DNA of 64,000 nucleotides. Source: Lachnospiraceae bacterium (lineage in GTDB: Bacteria > Bacillota > Clostridia > Lachnospirales > Lachnospiraceae). Every line of letters starts with the position of its first letter. The first letter of the stretch is position 1. The DNA lies in contig JAFXQK010000064.1 in assembly GCA_017527205.1 (NCBI GenBank), positions 1 through 64,000 on the forward strand, given 5' to 3'. The position numbers and the translations under genes were made by a program. Under the pieces are notes generated by a model. That model had not been told where the DNA came from. It made no database searches and worked only from the letters and a program-made list of their open reading frames with translations. Shown here piece after piece: positions 18,316 through 26,586 of this stretch.

Positions 18316-18597
18316 TTAGTCGCGATATAAGAGGGGCATTTCGCCGCCCATGTTGAGGTCTTTTAGTTGATCCTGGAGCTTTTGGTCTGATGCAACGGAT
18401 GCCTCGCTCTGGATGTCCATGTATAAAATAAACAAATCCTCTAAAGACATCCCTTTTTCTGTAGCAATTTCCTGCATGATTGGCTTTAATTTCTCTAATT
18501 GCATGGAAACGGGGACTTTTTGGGGATCTATATCGCCCAAAACCTCCTCTGCATACTTGTTGATCCGATTCAGAATGATTCTATTTTCCTCTGTCAT
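18316..18597 (-). CDS. Small hypothetical protein
   Basis: This 93-residue, acidic, mainly helical protein is of no family I recognise. It has no membrane segment, signal peptide or Cys-rich site. The ATG at 18597 is chosen because GGAGG lies 5 bases upstream. It points toward serA and shares the hairpin at 18278-18304 as its likely terminator. Its upstream region on the minus strand is the palindrome cluster at 18628-18828. Confidence 0.65.
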   Translation of the reverse strand: MTEENRIILNRINKYAEEVLGDIDPQKVPVSMQLEKLKPIMQEIATEKGMSLEDLFILYMDIQSEASVASDQKLQDQLKDLNMGGEMPLLYRD

Positions 18598-18627
18598 GAC
18601 TTCCTCCAACCTTTCCTTTACCTTTTA

Positions 18628-18828
18628 TCGAAAGCTCGCTGCTTCGCAGCTTTCTTGGCTGTCTGCTTCGCAGCCGCTTGTTTTTCTATCGCATGTTCTT
18701 TTGTCATAAACTCGAAAGCTCGCTGCTTCGCAGCTTTCTTGATTTGCTTCGCAAATCTGCTTTCTCGTTAAAACATGCTTGAAAAACAAATGTCTGCTTC
18801 GCAGCCGCTTGTTTTTCTATCGCATGTT
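18628..18828. repeat. Cluster of TTCG-loop palindromes with two duplicated units
   Basis: A 30-bp unit containing GCTGCTTCGCAGC occurs identically at 18628-18657 and 18712-18741. A 38-bp unit containing CTGCTTCGCAG followed by CGCTTGTTTTTCTATCGCAT occurs identically at 18660-18697 and 18791-18828. A related hairpin, ATTTGCTTCGCAAAT, sits at 18742-18756. The last copy is nested in a larger inverted repeat: AAAACATGC and GAAAAACAA on the left (18771-18790) match the right arm TTGTTTTTC and GCATGTTTT. The cluster fills the divergent spacer between the small hypothetical gene and the DUF1015 gene. It encodes nothing convincing and looks like REP/MITE-type DNA. Confidence 0.85.
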
Positions 18829-18927
18829 TTATATTATCATAAAAAGTGTGTTGTGCATAGTCTGTTTTTTTGGTATAATGGTTTGAGTAATTGTGAAGAA
18901 ATATTATGTGAAAAAAGGAGAATCATT

Positions 18928-20175
18928 ATGGCTGACGTGAGACCTTTTCGGGCATTCCGACCCGCACCCGGCAGGGAGAAGGAGATTGCCGCACTTCCTT
19001 ATGACGTATATAATCGGCAGGAGGCCTGCGAGGAAGTAAAAAAGAACCCGGGATCATTTCTTGCGATCGACAGGGCGGAGACGCAGTTTGGACCTGAGGT
19101 AGACACTTATGCGCCCGAAGTTTATCAGAAGGCAAAAAGCATGCTCCGAAGCTGGATTTCCGAGGGAAGGTTTGTTCAAGAAGATAAGCCCTGCTATTAT
19201 CTGTATGAGCAGGTCATGGACGGAAGAAGCCAGACGGGTATTGTTGCCTGCGCATCCATTGATGATTATCAAAACAATATCATAAAAAAGCATGAAAACA
19301 CTCGTGCTGACAAGGAACAGGACAGAATTAACCACGTTGACGTTTGTAACATGCAGACAGGTCCTATTTTTCTGGCATATCGTGCCGGTGGTAAGCTTCG
19401 GGAAATCATAGCGGAAGAGAAGAAAAAGGCTCCGGTTTATGATTTTGTTTCTGAGGATGGCATCACGCACAGAGTTTGGGTCATTGACGGGGCACAAGCC
19501 ATTTCCGACATTCAAGCCTCGTTTTCTAAAATTCCTGCCATTTACATTGCTGACGGTCATCACAGATGTGCGTCCGCGGTAAAGGTTGGACAAAAGAGAA
19601 GGGCTGAAAATCCTGATTTTACCGGAATAGAAGAATATAATTATTTCCTTTCCGTGCTGTTTCCGGATGAAGAGCTCAAAATCTTAGATTATAATCGCTT
19701 TGTCAAGGATTTGAACGGCCTTTCTGAGAAAGCGTTCTTAGATAAGATCGCTGAAAACTTTGAAATCAGCGAATATTCTGAGGCAGGCAAGCCATTTGCC
19801 CCTCAGGAAAAGGGTACATTTGGCATGTATCTTGGCGGTAAGTGGTATGGCTTAAAGGCGAAGCCGGAAATTTGCAGTGCTGATCCCGTGGAAGGCCTTG
19901 ACGTTTCCATTTTGCAGAATCATCTTTTGTCGAACATTCTTGGCATTGGTGATCCAAAGACGGACAAGCGTATTGACTTTATTGGCGGCATTCGCGGCCT
20001 TAAGGAGCTGGAAAGAAGATGCGCGGAGATTCCTGGCAGCGTAGCTTTTTCCATGTATCCGACCTCCATTGGAGAGTTGTTTGCCGTTGCGGATGCGGGA
20101 AGGCTGATGCCTCCGAAATCAACTTGGTTTGAGCCGAAGCTTCGAAGCGGTCTGTTCCTTCATGACTTGGGGTAA
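18928..20175 (+). CDS. DUF1015 family protein
   Basis: This 415-residue soluble protein opens with VRPFRAFRPAPGREKEIAAL and continues ALPYDVYN, both typical of DUF1015. A central IADGHHRCASA motif (D209-R213) resembles the DGHxR block of ParB-fold proteins, including free serine kinases of the SerK/SbnI type; that likeness is by eye only. The family often lies beside serC/serA in Clostridia, as here, which suggests a role around serine or phosphoserine. The biochemical function is unproven. The ATG at 18928 follows AAAGGAG; upstream in-frame codons run through the repeat cluster and are unlikely to be translated. Confidence 0.88.
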   Translation: MADVRPFRAFRPAPGREKEIAALPYDVYNRQEACEEVKKNPGSFLAIDRAETQFGPEVDTYAPEVYQKAKSMLRSWISEGRFVQEDKPCYYLYEQVMDGRSQTGIVACASIDDYQNNIIKKHENTRADKEQDRINHVDVCNMQTGPIFLAYRAGGKLREIIAEEKKKAPVYDFVSEDGITHRVWVIDGAQAISDIQASFSKIPAIYIADGHHRCASAVKVGQKRRAENPDFTGIEEYNYFLSVLFPDEELKILDYNRFVKDLNGLSEKAFLDKIAENFEISEYSEAGKPFAPQEKGTFGMYLGGKWYGLKAKPEICSADPVEGLDVSILQNHLLSNILGIGDPKTDKRIDFIGGIRGLKELERRCAEIPGSVAFSMYPTSIGELFAVADAGRLMPPKSTWFEPKLRSGLFLHDLG

Positions 20176-20273
20176 CTGCTGAATCATTTTCTTGTCTCAT
20201 TCAAAGTGACAGGAAGTCGTAAGCAGATTGCATTACCAATAGATCATGGCATGAAAAAGGGGGATTTTGATTA

Positions 20274-22763
20274 ATGGATAAAAAATTATATAAACTAATG
20301 AATTGGCCCTTGATCGAAGAGATTGTTTATTCAGAGTCATCGAATCCGCACCGCATTCTTGGAGCGCAAAAGGCTGGATCCCAAACCTTAGTACAGGCTT
20401 TTTTCCCAGGTGCAAAGGAGGTATATCTTCATTGGACCCAAAAGGAGAAGGATCGTCAGAAGGGAAAGCTTGCAACCTATGTATATGATGCAAAGATGGA
20501 GCAAGCGGATGAAGTTGGATTTTATGCTGTTTTAGTACCAGCGAAAAAGTTGGACAGCTATGTGTTTAAGGTGATTTACGAGGACGGACGGGAATGCTCC
20601 ATGGAGGATCCTTATCGTTTTGATCCTGTCATTTCTAAAGAAGACATTGAAAAATTCAGCAATGGCGTAAATTATGAGATTTATGAGAAGCTTGGTGCTC
20701 ATCCCATGAAGATGGACGGCGTTTGGGGCGTATTGTTTGCCGTATGGGCGCCGAATTGTCTTCGCGTCAGCGTTGTTGGTGATTTTAATGGATGGGACGG
20801 CAGAATTCATCAGATGAGAAAAATCTGGGACAGTGGCGTTTTTGAACTGTTTGTTCCGGACGTTCCTATGGGTTCTAACTATAAATTTGAATTAAAGCTG
20901 AAAAATGGGTTGACCTATCTGAAGGCTGATCCCTATGCAAATGCTTGTCAGCTTAGACCTGAGACGGCATCCGTTGTAACGGATCTTACCGATTTCACAT
21001 GGGAAGATCAGGAATTTGTTGAAAATCGTGAGGACTATCAGACAGGCAACGTTCCCATGAGTATCTATGAGCTCTATCTTGGATCCGTCATGGAACAGAA
21101 GGATGGCGTGTTCCCAAATTACAGAGAGCTTGCAAAGAAGATCATCACTTATGTTAAAGAGATGGGGTATACGCACGTGGAATTGATGCCCGTGACGGAG
21201 TATCCTTCTGATCATTGCTGGGGGTATCAGACAACGGGGTACTTTGCCCCCACGGCACGATATGGTTCGCCGGAGGACTTTATGTTCTTTGTAAACGAGC
21301 TGCATAAGGCCGGCATTGGCGTTCTCATGGATTTTGCTGCACAGCATTTCCCGAAGGATGATTTTGGACTAGCTTCCTTTGACGGGACCTGTCTTTATGA
21401 GCATCAGGATCCAAGAAAAGGCGTTAGCCCGAAATGGAATACCCTGTTGTTTAACTATGGACGCCCTGAAGTATCAAATTTCTTAATTGCAAGCGCCCTT
21501 TTCTGGGTGGAAAAGTATCATGTCGATGGGATTCGCATGGAATCCGTGGCAAGCATGTATTATTTGAATTATGACCGCAAGGATGGGGAATGGATCCCGA
21601 ACATGTATGGCGGGAGTGAAAATTTGGATGCCATTGACATGATAAAGCATTTGAATTCCGTTTTGAAAAAGCGAAATCCTGGCGTTTTATCAATCTCGGA
21701 TACGCCGATCGTTGATGATGAACAGCTTGGATTTGATTTGACCTGGAATCCCGGTTTTGTCAATGGATATTTGGATTATATCAAGTATGATCCCTATTTC
21801 CGTGCCCATCATCACGGGGAATTGACCTTTAGCATGGTTTATGCCTATACGGAAAAATACATTTTGGCCTTTTCTCATCATTATTTGGTGAACGGACAGG
21901 GAAGCATGCTTGGTAAAATGCCTGGCATGCGGGAGCAGAAGTTTTCAAATCTTAGACTCACCTACGCTTACATGTTGGCTCATCCTGGCAAAAAGCTTTT
22001 GTTTATGGGGCAGGACATCGCGGAATTTGATGAGTGGAATGAAAAACGATGCGTTGAATGGAATTTGCCAGACTATCCCGGACATCGCGGAGTGAAGGAA
22101 TTAATCAAAGCCTTACATCAGTTATATCAGGAACAAAGGGCATTATATGAGCTGGATGACGTTCCTGAGGGCTTTGAATGGATTAATAACATCGCTGCAA
22201 ATGAATGTTACCTTTCCTTTGCGCGAAAGGGAAAAAGGACGGAGGATACGATTCTTGTCGTCGCCAATTTCTCCGGAATTGAAGAAGAAATTACGACAGG
22301 CGTGCCGATTCCGGGAAAGTATCGGGAGCTTCTGAACACGGATGCAAAAGCCTTTGACGGAAGCGGCATGGTGAATGCAAAAATGATTTCATCCAAGGAA
22401 CAGCCTTGCGATGACAGGGAAGAATCCATCACGGTGAAGCTGGCTCCTCTTTCCTTGACGTTTTTGCAATATGTACCGTTTACGAAGGCAGACCTAAAGC
22501 GCAGGGAAGAAATGAAAGCCCTGATCGCCGCAAAGGAAGCACTTCGCGTTCAGCAGGAAGCGGAAAAGGAGGCCTTAGAGGCTGCGGCTAAGGCGCAGGA
22601 GCATCAAAAGCTCCTGGAAAAGGAAATGAAGGAAGCAAAGCTTGCGGCCAAGCATGCAATGGAATCTCTCGAGCAGGCGAAGAAGAATACGGAAAATGCG
22701 ATGCATCTTGTCGAGGAAGAATCCATTAAGCTAGAAGGGAAAAAAGGTGAGAAGGTAGAATAA
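20274..22763 (+). CDS. Glycogen branching enzyme (GlgB) homologue lacking the catalytic residues, with coiled-coil tail
   Basis: This 829-residue protein has the full GlgB layout: N-terminal CBM48-like modules, a GH13 barrel from about 250 and a C-terminal beta domain. Barrel landmarks such as FDGTCLYEH, KWNTLLFNYG and LTFSMVYAYTEK are kept. The catalytic positions are not. The nucleophile Asp of RVDAV is E423 in RMESV, the AEES acid/base block reads SDTP (475-478), and SHDEVVH reads SHHYLVN (534-540), so the stabilising Asp is H536. It is therefore probably not an active branching enzyme and may bind glucan or act as a scaffold. Residues about 735-829 are a highly charged Ala/Glu/Lys coiled coil absent from ordinary GlgB. 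The mscS gene follows 1 base later. Confidence 0.88.
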   Translation: MDKKLYKLMNWPLIEEIVYSESSNPHRILGAQKAGSQTLVQAFFPGAKEVYLHWTQKEKDRQKGKLATYVYDAKMEQADEVGFYAVLVPAKKLDSYVFKVIYEDGRECSMEDPYRFDPVISKEDIEKFSNGVNYEIYEKLGAHPMKMDGVWGVLFAVWAPNCLRVSVVGDFNGWDGRIHQMRKIWDSGVFELFVPDVPMGSNYKFELKLKNGLTYLKADPYANACQLRPETASVVTDLTDFTWEDQEFVENREDYQTGNVPMSIYELYLGSVMEQKDGVFPNYRELAKKIITYVKEMGYTHVELMPVTEYPSDHCWGYQTTGYFAPTARYGSPEDFMFFVNELHKAGIGVLMDFAAQHFPKDDFGLASFDGTCLYEHQDPRKGVSPKWNTLLFNYGRPEVSNFLIASALFWVEKYHVDGIRMESVASMYYLNYDRKDGEWIPNMYGGSENLDAIDMIKHLNSVLKKRNPGVLSISDTPIVDDEQLGFDLTWNPGFVNGYLDYIKYDPYFRAHHHGELTFSMVYAYTEKYILAFSHHYLVNGQGSMLGKMPGMREQKFSNLRLTYAYMLAHPGKKLLFMGQDIAEFDEWNEKRCVEWNLPDYPGHRGVKELIKALHQLYQEQRALYELDDVPEGFEWINNIAANECYLSFARKGKRTEDTILVVANFSGIEEEITTGVPIPGKYRELLNTDAKAFDGSGMVNAKMISSKEQPCDDREESITVKLAPLSLTFLQYVPFTKADLKRREEMKALIAAKEALRVQQEAEKEALEAAAKAQEHQKLLEKEMKEAKLAAKHAMESLEQAKKNTENAMHLVEEESIKLEGKKGEKVE

Positions 22764-22764
22764 C

Positions 22765-23589
22765 ATGACAAAAGAAGAATTAGATGCATTTTTTATGACG
22801 GGAGTGACCGGATCCATCTTTCAGTTGATCCTGCGCGTCCTGATTACGATTTTGATCTTTTTTGTCGGTGCGAAGCTCATTAAGATTCTTCTTCGCATTG
22901 TACAAAGATCCATGGAAAAGGCTAAGGCGGAGCGGGGTGTCATAACCTTTGTCATTTCGTTCCTGCGCGTAGCGTTATATGTTGTTTTGGCATTTATGAT
23001 TGCCTCACGCCTTGGCGTTGACGCGGCCAGCATTGTGGCGCTGCTCGGCTCTGCAGGCGTTGCCATCGGTCTTGCCATTCAGGGAAGCCTTTCCAATTTT
23101 GCGGGCGGCGTGTTGATTCTTCTGTTAAAGCCCTTTCGGGTAGGCGATTACATCATTGATTCTGCAGGCAAGGAAGGCTTTGTTTCCGAGATTCAGATCT
23201 TTTACACAAAGCTGCAGACGATAGACAACAAGGTCATTATTCTGCCAAATGGGAATCTTGCCAATAATAGCATTACCAACGTGACGGCAGAAAAAACGAG
23301 AAGATTGGATATTGCCCTGCAGATCTCCTATGGTTCTGACATGAAGCTGGCAAAAGAAGTGTTACAGGACATGTTGGCGGAAAGCGATTATACCATTAAG
23401 GATCAGGTGATGCGTGTCGTTGTGGATGAATTGGAGGACAGCGGCGTGAAGCTTCTGATTCATTGCTGGGTTAAGAGTGCCGATTACTGGCCTGCAAAGT
23501 GGGATCTGACGGAGAAGGCGAAACTGACCTTGGATGCAAATGGCATCGAAATTCCATTCCCTCAGGTGGACGTGCATATGCGTTCCTGA
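22765..23589 (+). CDS. Small-conductance mechanosensitive channel, MscS family
   Basis: This 274-residue inner-membrane protein has three N-terminal membrane helices, the third being the pore-lining helix with the MscS signature GSAGVAIGLAIQGSLSNF. A cytoplasmic beta/alpha vestibule domain follows (KPFRVGDYI; LPNGNLANNSITN). It gates under membrane tension to release solutes on hypo-osmotic shock. Length matches E. coli MscS. It starts 1 base after the glgB-like stop codon, so the two are probably cotranscribed. Confidence 0.95.
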   Translation: MTKEELDAFFMTGVTGSIFQLILRVLITILIFFVGAKLIKILLRIVQRSMEKAKAERGVITFVISFLRVALYVVLAFMIASRLGVDAASIVALLGSAGVAIGLAIQGSLSNFAGGVLILLLKPFRVGDYIIDSAGKEGFVSEIQIFYTKLQTIDNKVIILPNGNLANNSITNVTAEKTRRLDIALQISYGSDMKLAKEVLQDMLAESDYTIKDQVMRVVVDELEDSGVKLLIHCWVKSADYWPAKWDLTEKAKLTLDANGIEIPFPQVDVHMRS

Positions 23590-23626
23590 CAGAATATCAA
23601 ATCTTTCAAAAGGTTTAGGGCATACG

Positions 23627-24670
23627 ATGTTTCGATTATATGATAAGATCAAAAACAATGAAGTATATTTTATCGCGGAGATGAGCGCTAATCACGGCGG
23701 AAGCCTGGAAAATGCCTTAGAGATTGTTCGACGGGCTGCAAAATCGGGTGCAGACTGCTTAAAGATTCAAACTTATACGGCTGACAGTCTTACCATTGAT
23801 TGCGACAATGAATATTTTAAGATTCATGGAACACTGTGGGATGGCTATAAGCTCTATGATTTATATCAGGATGCAGGGACTCCCTATGAATGGCAGGGGC
23901 GCATCAAGGAGGAATGTGAGCGCTGTGGCATTGATTTCCTGTCTACTCCGTTTGACAATGATGCCGTGGACTTCCTTGAAAATTTAGGCTGCGAAGCGTA
24001 TAAGATTGCCAGCTTTGAACTTGTTGACATTCCGCTGATCGAATATGCAGCATCCAAAGGAAAGCCCATGATCATTTCCTGCGGCATGGGGAGCGAAGAA
24101 AACATCAAGGATTGTCTGGAGGCCTGTCACCGCGCAGGAAATGATCAGGTGGTTTTATTAAAATGCTGTAGCTCATATCCCGCTAATTGGCCGGACATGC
24201 ATCTTGCAAACATCCCCGACATGCATCAAAAATACGGCGTTCCGGTTGGGCTGTCGGATCACAGTCAGGGATATTTGGCCGACGTTGTTGGCGCAACCCT
24301 TGGCGCCTGCGTAATTGAGAAGCACGTAAAGCTTCCTAACGTTGAAAGCGCTGACAGCAAATTTAGCATGACCATGGAGGAATTCGCTGAAATGGTTCAG
24401 GCGGTTAAGGCGGCCAAGGAAATCGCCAAAGGGCCGGATTATACCATTTCTGAGGGCGAAAAGAGCTCCATGATTTTCCGAAGAAGTCTTTTTATCGTAA
24501 AGGACGTAAAGGCAGGAGACGTCATTGAGGGCGATTGCGTCCGGAGCATTCGGCCCGGTGTCGGTGTTTTGCCAAAGCATTTGCCTAAGGTGATTGGGAA
24601 AATCGCTCCCAGAGACCTAAGGCGTGGCGAGCCTGTTACGCAGGAGCTTTTGGAGGCATTGCAGGAATGA
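23627..24670 (+). CDS. pseI: Pseudaminic acid synthase (NeuB family)
   Basis: PseI condenses a 2,4-diacylamido-2,4,6-trideoxy-altrose with phosphoenolpyruvate to give pseudaminic acid. The barrel begins IAEMSANHGGS and has IQTYTADSLTIDCDN, the region that separates PseI from sialic acid synthases. KIASFELVDIPLIEY and VGLSDHSQG follow. A C-terminal SAF (antifreeze-like) domain, about residues 285-347, carries RRSLFIVKDVKAGDVI. The ATG at 23627 gives 347 residues; an in-frame extension to 23534 overlaps mscS and does not match the family. It overlaps the next gene by 4 bases (ATGA). Confidence 0.93.
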   Translation: MFRLYDKIKNNEVYFIAEMSANHGGSLENALEIVRRAAKSGADCLKIQTYTADSLTIDCDNEYFKIHGTLWDGYKLYDLYQDAGTPYEWQGRIKEECERCGIDFLSTPFDNDAVDFLENLGCEAYKIASFELVDIPLIEYAASKGKPMIISCGMGSEENIKDCLEACHRAGNDQVVLLKCCSSYPANWPDMHLANIPDMHQKYGVPVGLSDHSQGYLADVVGATLGACVIEKHVKLPNVESADSKFSMTMEEFAEMVQAVKAAKEIAKGPDYTISEGEKSSMIFRRSLFIVKDVKAGDVIEGDCVRSIRPGVGVLPKHLPKVIGKIAPRDLRRGEPVTQELLEALQE

Positions 24671-25245
24671 AAATCTTAGGACTGTACAACAATGAACTGG
24701 CCTTGGAATTGTTTCAGGCTTTACAAAAACAGGGACATGAAGTGATCCTTTGGAAGGAGAAGCTTTCTGCCTCTTGGTGTAAAGAGCAGAAGTTTGATCT
24801 GGCGGTGAGTTATACTTATCGCTATTTTATTCTGGAAGACGTCTTGGAAGCCCTGCATGGCAATGTCGTAAATCTCCACAATTCCTATCTGCCATGGAAT
24901 CGAGGAGCAGATCCGAATCTTTGGAGCATTGTGGAGAGGACACCGCGCGGCGTTTCCCTGCATTATGTGAATGCAGGACTGGATAAGGGGGATATCATTG
25001 TCCAAAAGCTTGTTTGCGACACGGATGAGGAAACTCTGGAAAGTAGTTATCTCAATTTGCATCGTGCCGCACTGGAACTATTTCAAGAGGCTTTTGGGGT
25101 ATATCCCTATTGGCCGGACATGCGAAAGAAGGCATTGGGAAAGGGATCCTATCATTCCTTGCAGGATGGGGAGCGGATGAAATCGGTGATTGATTCCTAT
25201 GCCATGTCCATCAAGGAATTTCGTGGTAGATTAGAGAATTGTTAG
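24667..25245 (+). CDS. Formyltransferase-family protein of the pseudaminic acid locus
   Basis: This 192-residue protein resembles the N10-formyltetrahydrofolate-dependent formyltransferase fold (Fmt, PurN, sugar N-formyltransferases). The catalytic block is visible as NLHNSYLPWNRGADPNLW with the Asn, His and Pro-containing loop, followed by the Asp in LDKGDII. It overlaps pseI and precedes pseG, so it most likely N-formylates the amino sugar intermediate at the position PseH would acetylate. Specificity is inference from context. Confidence 0.8.
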   Translation: MKILGLYNNELALELFQALQKQGHEVILWKEKLSASWCKEQKFDLAVSYTYRYFILEDVLEALHGNVVNLHNSYLPWNRGADPNLWSIVERTPRGVSLHYVNAGLDKGDIIVQKLVCDTDEETLESSYLNLHRAALELFQEAFGVYPYWPDMRKKALGKGSYHSLQDGERMKSVIDSYAMSIKEFRGRLENC

Positions 25246-25294
25246 GATTAGTTACGCTGATTAGTAGATTGGATGCAGAACGGGAGGCACGAAA

Positions 25295-26338
25295 ATGATT
25301 GTATTTCGCGCGGATGGAAATCGCCATATTGGTTCCGGTCACGTGATGCGGTGTCTGTCCATTGCAGATGCATTTCGCAGGGTAGGAGAAGAATCTCTGT
25401 TTGTTATGGCCCAGGACCAGATGAAGGACGTTGTTGAGAGCCGTGGCCATCAGGTAAAGCTTTTAGGTGGTTCCTATGACCAAATGGAAGCGGAGCTGCC
25501 AGCCTTTCTTTCTCTGATCAATACGATGAAGCCGAAAATGATCATTGTAGACAGCTATTATGTGACGGAACGTTATTTTCTGAAGCTAAACGAAACCAAT
25601 CTTCCTATTTGGTATGTAGATGATTATGGAAAAACGGCTTTTCCCGTGAGAGGAATTCTAAATTATAATGCCTATGGGCCCAAGATAGATTATCGAGACT
25701 TATATGAAGGAGAGGGCCTGTGCATTCCTAGATTTTTGCTTGGACCGACATATGCCCCGCTCAGGGACGTCTACAGGGAGGTTCCCAAGAGAGTTGTAAC
25801 GAAGAAGTGTAAAAATGTTTTGATTTCTACGGGTGGTTCCGACCCGCTTAGCGTTGCAAGGAAGCTGGTGGATTATTTACAAACGCATCAGGCAGATGAT
25901 GGATTATGCTTTCACTTTTTGGTAACACCCCTAAATCGTGACAGAGAGTATCTGTTTCAGCTTCCCGTCTGCGAAGATAGAATTATCATTCATGATCGTC
26001 TAAATTGCCTGAAGGACATTATTTTGGCTTCAGATCTGGCGGTGTCCGCAGCCGGAAGTACCATGTATGAGCTTTGTGCCTGTGGTTTGCCGACCATAAA
26101 TTATATTTTAGCGGATAATCAGATCCCGGGATGTCAGGCCTTTGCAGAGCTTGGCTACATGGACAGCTGCGGAGATTTACGCGCCTGTGAGGAGCAGATC
26201 GGGGAGCTTTTGTATTCAGCCGTCGTTAGGTTATCGGAGAACTTTGAAAAACGAAAGAGAATGGCAGAGGCAATGCAGTCTTTTGTGGATGGATATGGGG
26301 CAGACAGGGTCGCGTCAGAGCTATTAAAATCCTTGTAA
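25295..26338 (+). CDS. pseG: UDP-2,4-diacylamido-2,4,6-trideoxy-altropyranose hydrolase
   Basis: PseG removes UDP from the altrose-type intermediate before PseI acts. It has a GT-B-like fold; the N-terminal FRADGNRHIGSGHVMRC motif contains the conserved His loop typical of PseG, and IIVDSYYVTERYF and VSAAGSTMYE are recognisable. The 347-residue length is normal for the family. The ribosome binding site is GGGAGG. It lies 49 bases after the formyltransferase gene and is the last gene before tRNA-Thr. Confidence 0.92.
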   Translation: MIVFRADGNRHIGSGHVMRCLSIADAFRRVGEESLFVMAQDQMKDVVESRGHQVKLLGGSYDQMEAELPAFLSLINTMKPKMIIVDSYYVTERYFLKLNETNLPIWYVDDYGKTAFPVRGILNYNAYGPKIDYRDLYEGEGLCIPRFLLGPTYAPLRDVYREVPKRVVTKKCKNVLISTGGSDPLSVARKLVDYLQTHQADDGLCFHFLVTPLNRDREYLFQLPVCEDRIIIHDRLNCLKDIILASDLAVSAAGSTMYELCACGLPTINYILADNQIPGCQAFAELGYMDSCGDLRACEEQIGELLYSAVVRLSENFEKRKRMAEAMQSFVDGYGADRVASELLKSL

Positions 26339-26370
26339 AAGCTTTTTCCATTGAATTGTTTAAATTGTGC

Positions 26371-26399
26371 TTGCAATTTTCAACCATATTGTATATAAT
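26371..26399 (+). promoter_or_regulatory. Promoter of tRNA-Thr
   Basis: TTGCAA (26371-26376), a 17-base spacer and consensus TATAAT (26394-26399), 26 bases before the tRNA 5' end. Confidence 0.75.
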
Positions 26400-26425
26400 A
26401 ATCAAGAAGCAACGAAATATGGTAT

Positions 26426-26498
26426 GCTGAAATAGCTCAGTTGGTAGAGCACTTCACTCGTAATGAAGGGGTCGAGGGTTCAAGTCCCTTTTTCAGCT
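26426..26498 (+). tRNA. tRNA-Thr (anticodon CGT)
   Basis: A 73-nt cloverleaf: acceptor GCTGAAA pairs with TTTCAGC, the D-arm contains AGCTCAGTTGGTAGAGC, and the anticodon arm is CTTCA-CTCGTAA-TGAAG with anticodon CGT reading ACG. The T-arm has GGTTCAAGTCC. The 3' CCA is not encoded. It interrupts the pseudaminic acid locus between pseG and the channel-like gene. Confidence 0.95.
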
Positions 26499-26526
26499 CG
26501 GCTGATAAAAGTTCAGCTATAATTCC

Positions 26527-26557
26527 TAGGATAGCTTAACGGCTATCCTAAATTTTT
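26527..26557 (+). terminator. Terminator after tRNA-Thr
   Basis: TAGGATAGC (26527-26535) pairs perfectly with GCTATCCTA (26542-26550), followed by AATTTTTAT. Confidence 0.8.
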
Positions 26558-26586
26558 ATAAGGGGATAAAAGGAGGTAAACGTAAC

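Noticed and set aside
18628..18828. CRISPR-like repeats
   Set aside because: There are two repeat types, irregular spacing and strong palindromes, with no cas genes; REP/MITE-type DNA fits better.
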